From an uncultured Oscillospiraceae bacterium (GTDB lineage Bacteria; Bacillota; Clostridia; Oscillospirales; Ruminococcaceae): DNA of 64,000 nucleotides. Made by a program: the position numbers and the translations under genes. This document shows positions 1 to 6,345 of this stretch, piece after piece. The notes under the pieces are model-generated. The model was given only the letters and a program-made list of their open reading frames with translations. It did not search any database and was not told the DNA's origin. How positions within the stretch are numbered: position 1 is the first letter of the stretch; every line of letters begins with the position of its first letter. Location of the stretch: contig CAKSZX010000003.1 of assembly GCA_934526065.1 (NCBI GenBank), positions 124,001 to 188,000 on the forward strand. The letters are read 5' to 3'.

Positions 1-43
1 TACGCTGATTTTATCCCTCATACAGCTTTATATCTGCCCAAAA

Positions 44-279
44 CGGCCTTGCACAATTTTAAATACTCAATATGTTCAAGATAAATTATAACCGCTTACC
101 TATACCCCACAAAAAGCGGTCTTGCACAATTTTAAATACTTATGTGTTCAAGTTAAATTATAACCGTTTACAGGTAGGCTTGCGCCGTTTTTCACAGATT
201 ATGTAACGGGGTAAAAGCGTAAGATGCTGTGCTATTTTCAATATTAACCCTACCAAAGCGGTCTTGCACAATTTTAAAT
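44..279. repeat. Spaced direct repeats in the gene-free left edge
   Basis: Two nearly identical units of about 50 bp lie at 44-94 and 117-166. Each opens with CGG(T/C)CTTGCACAATTTTAAAT and closes with AAATTATAACCG, so the ends are short CGG...CCG inverted termini. A third, truncated unit holding only the first 21 bases lies at 259-279. The spacers (95-116 and 167-258) differ in length, so this is not a regular array. No convincing gene is seen in 1-473: the open frames there have no ribosome site and no recognisable protein. The block may be the edge of a larger intergenic repeat island that continues to the left of the window. Confidence 0.7.
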
Positions 280-325
280 GCCGATACAGCAGGCGAAAAG
301 TGCAAGATGTGAAGCAAAAAGCGCA

Positions 326-378
326 GGTAATACTTGGTGTATTACCGAGCATTTTTGCAAAGCAGATTGTGCTTTGCA
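326..378. other. Two hairpin-forming palindromes downstream of rpmF
   Basis: GGTAATAC (326-333) pairs with GTATTACC (339-346), and TGCAAAGCA (356-364) pairs perfectly with TGCTTTGCA (370-378) across a 5-base loop. They lie beyond the rpmF terminator. On the plus strand the first is followed by a short T run (352-356), so it could stop transcripts entering from the left. The role is not known. Confidence 0.45.
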
Positions 379-417
379 GTTGATGTAGCGGCGTTTATAA
401 ATTGTAAAAGGCCGCTT

Positions 418-450
418 AAAACAAAAATAAAGGGTAGGATGACCTACCCT
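418..450 (-). terminator. Rho-independent terminator of yceD-rpmF
   Basis: A perfect 8-bp stem, AGGGTAGG (431-438) with CCTACCCT (443-450) and a 4-base loop, lies just after the rpmF stop. On the minus strand it is followed by a T-rich tract (positions 430 down to 418). Confidence 0.85.
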
Positions 451-473
451 TGACTGCTTTTTGTGTGAAAGAA

Positions 474-656
474 TTAAGCTTCCTTCTTGATGATAGCCTT
501 GCCCTTGTAGTAGCCGCAAGCCTTACATACTCTGTGTGGAAGTGTCAATTCGCCGCACTGTGGGCATTTTACGAATGATGGAGCTTCGAGCTTCCAAACA
601 TTTGAACGTCTCTTATTTTTTCTTGCTTTTGAAAGTTTTCTCTTTGGTACTGCCAT
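474..656 (-). CDS. rpmF: 50S ribosomal protein L32
   Basis: This 60-residue protein is bacterial L32, a late-assembling zinc-containing protein of the large ribosomal subunit. The basic N-terminus (MAVPKRKLSK) is typical, and two Cys pairs (C31/C34 and C44/C47) form the zinc site of the C+ type. The start is the ATG at 656, not the in-frame GTG at 665, because AGGAGGTG lies at the right distance before the ATG. It follows yceD on the same strand with an 18-base gap, which is the conserved yceD-rpmF pairing, and shares its promoter and terminator. Confidence 0.97.
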   Translation of the reverse strand: MAVPKRKLSKARKNKRRSNVWKLEAPSFVKCPQCGELTLPHRVCKACGYYKGKAIIKKEA

Positions 657-674
657 TTTAAGCACCTCCTCTAA

Positions 675-1178
675 TTATTCATCATTATCCAATAATTGTT
701 TTAAGATAGATAACCTTGGGTCAACTCTTTTTGGGAGCTGACAGCCGCAATTTTCCTCCAATGGACGACCGCACACGGGGCACAGCCCCCGGCAATCCTC
801 TTTACAGAGTAACACCGACGGTATTTCCAATGAAAGTTCCTGCAAAACAAGTTGTTCAACATCCAGATTTCTGTTACTGTCCACGGGAATTTCGTTCTCC
901 GTTTCTGTGAGGTTTTCGGGAGAAACTATAAAATTTCGTGTGAAATCAAATTGTCTTTCAAACAGTTTAAGACATCTGGCGCAGGTACATACAGCTGTTG
1001 CCTGTACAGTAAGCTCAATAAATGTTTCGTTAATGCCTTTTTTAAAATCCAGCCTTGCGGCAACGGGTTTTTCAAAGGTTGCATCATAACTGACATTTTC
1101 GGCAGAGAAATCAAACTCTGCGCTAAGCTGTTTTTCAGTCTCATCACGAGTGAATATATTGCTGAGATTAACTAACAT
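675..1178 (-). CDS. yceD: YceD/DUF177 family protein
   Basis: This 167-residue protein belongs to the YceD (DUF177) family, linked in other bacteria and plants to 23S rRNA accumulation and normally encoded next to rpmF, as here. The C-terminal third has the family signature ending in a Cys-rich segment (CPVCGRPLEENCGC), with two further Cys pairs upstream (around CTCARC and CKEDC), consistent with metal binding. I place the start at the ATG at 1178, which has GAGGTG six bases upstream; an in-frame GTG at 1190 would add four residues. The exact molecular function is not established. It is the first gene of the yceD-rpmF unit. Confidence 0.92.
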   Translation of the reverse strand: MLVNLSNIFTRDETEKQLSAEFDFSAENVSYDATFEKPVAARLDFKKGINETFIELTVQATAVCTCARCLKLFERQFDFTRNFIVSPENLTETENEIPVDSNRNLDVEQLVLQELSLEIPSVLLCKEDCRGLCPVCGRPLEENCGCQLPKRVDPRLSILKQLLDNDE

Positions 1179-1203
1179 AAAGCACCTCATAGGTCACTTA
1201 AAT

Positions 1204-1232
1204 ATTATATATATCCCTTGGGCTTTTGTCAA
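1204..1232 (-). promoter_or_regulatory. Sigma-A type promoter of yceD-rpmF
   Basis: On the minus strand TTGACA (1232-1227) and TATAAT (1209-1204) are both perfect consensus boxes separated by exactly 17 bases, about 25 bases upstream of the yceD start. Confidence 0.9.
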
Positions 1233-1308
1233 GGACAAAATCCGCTTAATTTACAATAATTTTTGCAAATTTACCGGGACATATACGGTATTTTGAATTT
1301 TGTACGGT

Positions 1309-1372
1309 CACAAAGACAGGCGGCCTGTGGCCGCCCGCCTTTGCAACAAACCGATATTAAAGAAGAATATCG
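1309..1372 (-). terminator. Probable terminator after the P-loop NTPase gene
   Basis: A 7-bp G+C-only stem, GGCGGCC (1319-1325) with GGCCGCC (1329-1335), lies downstream of the stop codon at 1375 and is followed on the minus strand by a modest T-rich stretch. A second inverted repeat, CGATATT/AATATCG (1352-1372), directly abuts the stop codon. The T tract is weak, so termination strength is uncertain. Confidence 0.55.
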
Positions 1373-1374
1373 TA

Positions 1375-1776
1375 TTATAAGTATTTTTTGATTGCAGCAG
1401 GAAGACTTTCCTCATCTGCCGAAACAGTTACAACCACTTTCTTATCACCGCTTACGCCGTCGATAAGTTCAAGCAACTTGCCGATTTCCTCAAGGTCTTT
1501 TGTGCCTATTCTCATCAAACCGTCAATATAAACCTGTTCGATGTCATAGTTGCCTGCCAAAACACCGGCAAAGAAACCGTAAAATCTATCATAAGAGTCA
1601 ATCTTGTATTCGTCAATATCAATAAGTCTTATATTGGAGTTCACATTAAATGTTGATTCCATGCCTTCTTCGATACATACGATGTTGCCGTTAACCTTTG
1701 CAACACTGTCGTTCATCATATCGATCAACTGTTTTGTTTTTCCTGTGCCCTTTTTACCAACTATCAATTTAATCAT
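1375..1776 (-). CDS. Small P-loop NTPase of unknown function
   Basis: The 133-residue product starts MIKLIVGKKGTGKT; residues 7-14 (GKKGTGKT) are a Walker A motif. Around residue 83 the hydrophobic strand ending in YIDGL could carry a Walker B-like Asp. The protein is far shorter than ordinary AAA or RecA ATPases and has no added domain. Short proteins of this kind in Clostridia are sometimes labelled twitching-motility-like, but nothing here supports a motility role. The gene lies 37 bases after pgi on the same strand with its own ribosome site (AAAGGAG) and is probably read through from the pgi promoter. I infer nucleotide binding only. Confidence 0.75.
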   Translation of the reverse strand: MIKLIVGKKGTGKTKQLIDMMNDSVAKVNGNIVCIEEGMESTFNVNSNIRLIDIDEYKIDSYDRFYGFFAGVLAGNYDIEQVYIDGLMRIGTKDLEEIGKLLELIDGVSGDKKVVVTVSADEESLPAAIKKYL

Positions 1777-1813
1777 AATTGTATCTCCTTTTATTTACAA
1801 CGCCGCTAAGCGT

Positions 1814-3145
1814 TTAATCACTTATTTTGGCAAGCAGTTCTTCACGCCTGTCCTCATATCCCGGTTTGCCCAAAAGAGCAAACATATTCTTTTTATACGC
1901 CTCTACACCCGGCTGATTAAAGGGGTTTACCCCAAGTATGTATCCGGATATTGCACAGGCCTTTTCAAAGAAGTAAATTGCATAGCCCAGGTTTTCTTCA
2001 TCCTTGCCGTCAAGTTCCAAAACTATGTTCGGCACTCCGCCCTCGGTGTGAGCCAAAATTGTGCCTTTCATGGCGTTTTGGTTTACCAGGGACATATTTT
2101 GATTTGCAAGGAAGTTAAGTCCGTCTGCGTTTTCCTCATCTGCCTCGATAAAGAAATCCTCTCTCGGTTTCTTTATGTCGATGACGGTTTCAAACATTGT
2201 TCTCGCCCCGTCCTGCACAAACTGACCCATGGAGTGAAGGTCTGTGGAGAATATAACGCTGGCCGGGAACAATCCCTTTTTGTCCTTGCCCTCGCTCTCG
2301 CCGTAAAGCTGCTTAAACCACTCGTTCATTTTAGTCCAATCCGGGTCATAGCAGGCCATAAGCTCTATTGATTTGCCCTTGCGGAGAAGAATATTTCTGG
2401 CTGCCGCATATTTGTAACAATCGTTTTCCTTTGACGGTTCGGCAAAATCCTTGCAGGCCTTTTGCGCCCCAAGCATAATTTTATCTATGTCAAAACCTGC
2501 CGCCGCCACCGGCAACATTCCAACCGCTGTGAGAACGGAATATCTTCCGCCTATGTCGTCTGCGATTACAAAGCTCTCATAGCCCTCACGGTCTGCAAGA
2601 GTTTTTAAAGTTCCTCTCGCCTTATCCGTAGTTGCGTAGATGCGCTTTGCCGCCTCTGCCTTGCCATATCTGTCCTCCATAAGTTTTTTGAAAACCCTGA
2701 AAGCCAAAGCCGGCTCGGTAGTTGTGCCGGACTTTGAAATAACGTTTACCGACAATCTTTTGCCCCGGCACAACTTAACAACATTGTTAAGCCGATCCGG
2801 GCTTATGCCGTTGCCGATAAAATATATTTTCAAATGGTTTAAATCATTGTAATTTTCCGAACCTAAAAACTCTATTGCCGCACGGGCGCCCAGGTAAGAG
2901 CCGCCTATGCCTATTACAACAAGCACGTCGCTGTCGCTTCTGATTTTTGCCGCCGCTTTTTTGATTCTTTCAAACTCCTCTTTGTCGTAATCAAAAGGGA
3001 GATTGAGCCAGCCTAAAAAGTCATTGCCCCGGCCTGTTTTTTCGTTTAAAACCTTGTGTGCCGCCTCTACCTGAGGATATATATTTTCAAATTCTTCCCG
3101 GGACACAAAGGAAGATAAATATTTACCGTTAAATTTTAACGCCAT
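1814..3145 (-). CDS. pgi: Glucose-6-phosphate isomerase
   Basis: The enzyme interconverts glucose 6-phosphate and fructose 6-phosphate in the cytosol, linking glycolysis, gluconeogenesis and cell wall sugar supply. The 443-residue protein matches the short Firmicutes Pgi length. It shows the SIS-domain phosphate-binding segments GIGGSYLGAR (79-88) and SKSGTTTEPA (137-146) and the late conserved NQPGVEAYK segment near the C-terminus. The start is the ATG at 3145 preceded by AAGGTGA; the open frame extends further upstream, but that part overlaps the promoter and is not coding. Confidence 0.97.
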   Translation of the reverse strand: MALKFNGKYLSSFVSREEFENIYPQVEAAHKVLNEKTGRGNDFLGWLNLPFDYDKEEFERIKKAAAKIRSDSDVLVVIGIGGSYLGARAAIEFLGSENYNDLNHLKIYFIGNGISPDRLNNVVKLCRGKRLSVNVISKSGTTTEPALAFRVFKKLMEDRYGKAEAAKRIYATTDKARGTLKTLADREGYESFVIADDIGGRYSVLTAVGMLPVAAAGFDIDKIMLGAQKACKDFAEPSKENDCYKYAAARNILLRKGKSIELMACYDPDWTKMNEWFKQLYGESEGKDKKGLFPASVIFSTDLHSMGQFVQDGARTMFETVIDIKKPREDFFIEADEENADGLNFLANQNMSLVNQNAMKGTILAHTEGGVPNIVLELDGKDEENLGYAIYFFEKACAISGYILGVNPFNQPGVEAYKKNMFALLGKPGYEDRREELLAKISD

Positions 3146-3197
3146 AATTTCACCTTCATATACAAATAATAAAAATATTCTGCAATTTGTTATCTTT

Positions 3198-3226
3198 ATA
3201 ATACAATAGTAACGGTTAAGTGTCAA
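3198..3226 (-). promoter_or_regulatory. Sigma-A type promoter of pgi
   Basis: Minus-strand TTGACA (3226-3221) and TATTAT (3203-3198) are separated by exactly 17 bases, about 50 bases before the pgi ATG. Confidence 0.88.
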
Positions 3227-3253
3227 TAAATTTCTGTTTCTTTTACTTTTTGG

Positions 3254-4501
3254 TTACATTGAGGCCGCTTTATTTGTTAAAATTGCCAATGCTTTTTTAA
3301 AATCTATTTTGTCTGTATTCTCTGTTGCGATTATATCGTACCGGGCTATTTTTCCGCCTTCGGAGTAAAGGGACAAAGTTCCTATCCTCATGCCTTTTGT
3401 AACCGGTGCCGAGATACTTTCCGGCAGATCGACTTTACAGGTAAGGTTTGAGGTTGCCCCCTTGGCAAAAAGCAATTTTTCCGGCCTTTGACATTCCAAA
3501 CCCACAAAATCCTCCGTGCCGAATTTAACAGGCAACCTTACAGGCAAATCCGCCGCCTCCGGGAAAGCCTTTGTCTCAAAATTTTGAAAGCCGAAATCCA
3601 ACAATGTCTTTGCCGCCGCAAAGCGTTCGGTGCCGGATTTTGCCCCCAAGACCACCGCAACAAGGGATAAATCATTGCGCTGTGCCGTGGCGCAGATACA
3701 CACCCCGGCTTTGCTTGTGGTGCCTGTTTTAAGGCCCGTTATGCCGTTGTAAGATTTTAAAAGTTTGTTTGTGTTTACAAGCTGGGTTTGGCCGTTTCTC
3801 AAATAGTCAAGCCATATGCCGCTGTATTTAAAAATGTCTTTGTGTTTCATCAGCTCCCTGGCCATAATCGAAACATCCGCCGCAGAGGAATAATGCCCCT
3901 CGGCATCAAGTCCGCAGGCGTTTACAAAGTGAGTGTTCTCCATACCGAGGGCTTTGGCCTTGTCGTTCATAAGCCGGCAAAATGCCTCTTCGCTGCCGCC
4001 TACAAATTCCGCAAGGGCAACTGCGGCGTCATTGGCCGAGGACACCGTGACTGCCTTTATCATCTCGTCAACGGTGAGTTGCTCTCCGGGTTCAAGCCAT
4101 ATTTGGCTGCCCCCTGTTTCAAATGCGTGTTTTGAAACCGGCACAACATCGTTATATGTGATTTTGCCACTTTCTATGGCCTCCATAACCAAAATAAGGG
4201 TCATGATTTTTGTGATTGACGCCATGGGCACCTGCTTTTCGCTGTCTTTTTCATACAGCACCCGCCCTGTGTTTTCCTCTACAAGTATTGCGTTTCGGCA
4301 TGGTATGTCAAAGTTTTCCGGCCCTGCCGGATTGCTGACAAAACTGTCCCGGCCGGCCATAACCGACAAAATATCCACAGGGATTTCGGTTTGAGCTGCC
4401 ATGGCATCATACCGCAAAATTTCCGGGTCATCCTCCGCAAAAGCCCTTAGAGGGGAAAATAAAATCAAGAAAAGGCACAAAACCGCCGTAAATTTTCTCA
4501 T
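3254..4501 (-). CDS. D-alanyl-D-alanine carboxypeptidase (PBP5/DacF type)
   Basis: This 415-residue exported serine peptidase trims the terminal D-Ala from peptidoglycan pentapeptides. A signal peptide covers residues 1-22 (basic MRK, hydrophobic core, AFA cleavage region). The three penicillin-binding motifs are complete: S95-I-T-K98, S155-A-N157 and K258-T-G260. The C-terminal region after about residue 310 fits the PBP5_C beta domain. I see no clear C-terminal amphipathic membrane anchor. The gene is transcribed away from mtaB. DacA and DacF types cannot be told apart from sequence alone, so no symbol is given. Confidence 0.93.
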   Translation of the reverse strand: MRKFTAVLCLFLILFSPLRAFAEDDPEILRYDAMAAQTEIPVDILSVMAGRDSFVSNPAGPENFDIPCRNAILVEENTGRVLYEKDSEKQVPMASITKIMTLILVMEAIESGKITYNDVVPVSKHAFETGGSQIWLEPGEQLTVDEMIKAVTVSSANDAAVALAEFVGGSEEAFCRLMNDKAKALGMENTHFVNACGLDAEGHYSSAADVSIMARELMKHKDIFKYSGIWLDYLRNGQTQLVNTNKLLKSYNGITGLKTGTTSKAGVCICATAQRNDLSLVAVVLGAKSGTERFAAAKTLLDFGFQNFETKAFPEAADLPVRLPVKFGTEDFVGLECQRPEKLLFAKGATSNLTCKVDLPESISAPVTKGMRIGTLSLYSEGGKIARYDIIATENTDKIDFKKALAILTNKAASM

Positions 4502-4567
4502 ATTAGACGCTCCTAAATTTATAATCTTATAAATTTTATGAAAAAGAGCGTCAAAATATTAAAGCAG

Positions 4568-4596
4568 TTGAGCTTTTGCAAAATTTTTGTTATAAT
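4568..4596 (+). promoter_or_regulatory. Promoter of mtaB
   Basis: TTGAGC (4568-4573) and a perfect TATAAT (4591-4596) are spaced by 17 bases, 35 bases before the mtaB start. The ribosome site GAGGAG is at 4621-4626. Confidence 0.8.
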
Positions 4597-4631
4597 AATT
4601 CAATACGACTTTATTATACTGAGGAGTTATT

Positions 4632-5933
4632 ATGAAAGTATGTTTTTTTACCCTTGGCTGTAAGGTTAACCAGCAGGAAACCTCTGCCATGATGAATATA
4701 TTTGAAAAAGGCGGTTACACCGTTGTAAACGACGAAGAACCTGCCGATGTGTATGTTGTAAACAGTTGCACCGTTACTTTAAGCGGCGACCGCAAGAGTA
4801 TCCGGTGGATAAGGCGTGCCAAGAGAATGAACCCCGACGCCGTTGTGGTTTTATGCGGTTGTATGCCCCAGGCATACCCCCAAAAAGCCATTGATGTAGA
4901 GCAGGCGGATATTATAATCGGCACAAGCGGAAAAAACAATGTGCTTGATATGGTAAATAAATTTTTTGAAAACCACGAGAGATATATACATATCCCACAA
5001 CATGTGAAAGGCGAAAAATTCGAGGAATTTGCCGGCGAGGTTGACCGCTTGCACACAAGGGCATTTTTAAAAATCCAGGACGGTTGCAGCAGAAGATGCG
5101 CATATTGCATTATTTCTTATGCAAGAGGTCCTGTCCGTTCACGACCTGTGGAAAATATCGTTGCCGAGGCAAGAAAAATGGCTGAGGCAGGCCAGCACGA
5201 AATAGTGCTTACAGGCGTAAATCTTTCCTGCTACGGCCAGGATTTAGGCAACAACCTTTGCGATGCGATAGAGGCAGTGGCTCGGATAGATGCCGTGAAA
5301 AGAATAAGACTTTCCAGCTTGGAAATGGATATGTTCACCGACGATATGCTTGTGAGAATGAGCAAGGTCAAAAAGCTTTGCCCTCATTTCCACCTTTGCT
5401 TACAAAGCGGCTGCGATAAAACCCTTAAAAGAATGGGCAGGCTTTACGACAGGCAGTTTTACACAGATGTTATGAACAGAATGAGAGAGTTGTTTTACCG
5501 CCCTACATTCACCACTGATGTTATAGTGGGTTTCCCGGGAGAAACCGAGGAGGACTTCTTGGACAGCCTTGCATTTGTGCAAAAATGTAAATTTGTAAGG
5601 GTGCACGCTTTTCCGTATTCACAGCGCCCGGGCACTGTTGCCGCAGATATGCCCCAGCAGCTTGAAAATGCCGTTAAACAGTCACGAAACCGCACAATGA
5701 TATACAAGAGCGAACAAACCAGAGACCGTGTTTACGCAGAATATATCGGCTTTGAGGACGATGCCTTGTTGGAGGCAAAAAATGCCGAAGGCTACTTCTC
5801 CGCTTATACATCGAGATACATTCCGGTTTTGGTCAAGGACAGAGGATACCATTCAGGTGATATTGTAAGGGTAAGGCTTACAGGCATCGAAAACGGAAAA
5901 ATGAGCTGTGAGGCAGTAGACACAGCCGATTAA
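4632..5933 (+). CDS. mtaB: tRNA t6A37 methylthiotransferase MtaB
   Basis: MtaB adds a methylthio group to N6-threonylcarbamoyladenosine at position 37 of ANN-decoding tRNAs. The 433-residue protein has the full family layout: an N-terminal UPF0004 domain with cluster cysteines C10, C46 and C75/C77; a radical SAM domain with C152-x3-C156-x2-C159; and a C-terminal TRAM-like domain (about 370-430). The opening MKVCFFTLGCKVNQQET is closer to MtaB (YqeV) than to MiaB or RimO. It is a single-gene unit with its own promoter and a strong terminator. Confidence 0.95.
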   Translation: MKVCFFTLGCKVNQQETSAMMNIFEKGGYTVVNDEEPADVYVVNSCTVTLSGDRKSIRWIRRAKRMNPDAVVVLCGCMPQAYPQKAIDVEQADIIIGTSGKNNVLDMVNKFFENHERYIHIPQHVKGEKFEEFAGEVDRLHTRAFLKIQDGCSRRCAYCIISYARGPVRSRPVENIVAEARKMAEAGQHEIVLTGVNLSCYGQDLGNNLCDAIEAVARIDAVKRIRLSSLEMDMFTDDMLVRMSKVKKLCPHFHLCLQSGCDKTLKRMGRLYDRQFYTDVMNRMRELFYRPTFTTDVIVGFPGETEEDFLDSLAFVQKCKFVRVHAFPYSQRPGTVAADMPQQLENAVKQSRNRTMIYKSEQTRDRVYAEYIGFEDDALLEAKNAEGYFSAYTSRYIPVLVKDRGYHSGDIVRVRLTGIENGKMSCEAVDTAD

Positions 5934-5963
5934 AATTCAAAATATAATAATTTAAAGTAAAGC

Positions 5964-5997
5964 AAAAGTGCAGTTCGGTTTGTGAACTGCACTTTTT
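5964..5997. terminator. Bidirectional terminator between mtaB and the 6001 gene
   Basis: A perfect 13-bp stem, 5964-5976 with 5984-5996, has A residues on one side and T residues on the other. It can therefore stop mtaB transcripts (plus) and those of the convergent 6001-8266 unit (minus). Confidence 0.9.
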
Positions 5998-6000
5998 AAT

Positions 6001-6345
6001 TTATCGTTTTTTTGATTTATAAAGCCTGTATCCGCCAAAAACCGCAAGAGCGACTATGACTGGGGGCAAAACATATTTACCGTATAAGCCCAACCGATTG
6101 ACGGCAATATCAAACAAAACAACCCCAACAATAGCCAAAAGACATCCCTTGCCCACGGCAGGGTCGGCCTCATAATTGCCGTTGTTATGCTTTTTTCCTC
6201 TGTCCTTTGAGTTCTTGGAAAAGTCTGTGTCGAGAAAAGCTATCCTCTCTTTTTCTTCTTCCTCTCTTCTCTCGGCTTCTCTGAGGTACTCGTTATATTT
6301 TTTATTCAAAATTCTGCTCTCTCTGCCCTGCTTCGTTGCCCTCAT
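6001..6345 (-). CDS. Small membrane protein of unknown function, overlapping the SGNH gene
   Basis: I do not recognise this family. From the ATG at 6345 the product is 114 residues: a highly charged, probably coiled-coil N-terminal half (EYLREAERREEEEKERIA), a linker, two hydrophobic segments (around GCLLAIVGVVLFDIAV and YVLPPVIVALAVFGGY) and a basic tail (YKSKKR). The frame stays open upstream of 6345, but that part is only a shadow of the Pro/Thr repeat of the SGNH gene. The gene overlaps the 3' end of the SGNH gene by 44 bases, so the two are probably translationally coupled. A TTG at LNKKY, just past the SGNH stop, is an alternative start. Confidence 0.6.
   Translation of the reverse strand: MRATKQGRESRILNKKYNEYLREAERREEEEKERIAFLDTDFSKNSKDRGKKHNNGNYEADPAVGKGCLLAIVGVVLFDIAVNRLGLYGKYVLPPVIVALAVFGGYRLYKSKKR

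Noticed and set aside
1604..2371. Long plus-strand open frame of 255 codons across the P-loop and pgi genes
   Set aside because: It is antisense to two well-supported genes, has no ribosome site and no recognisable protein features.
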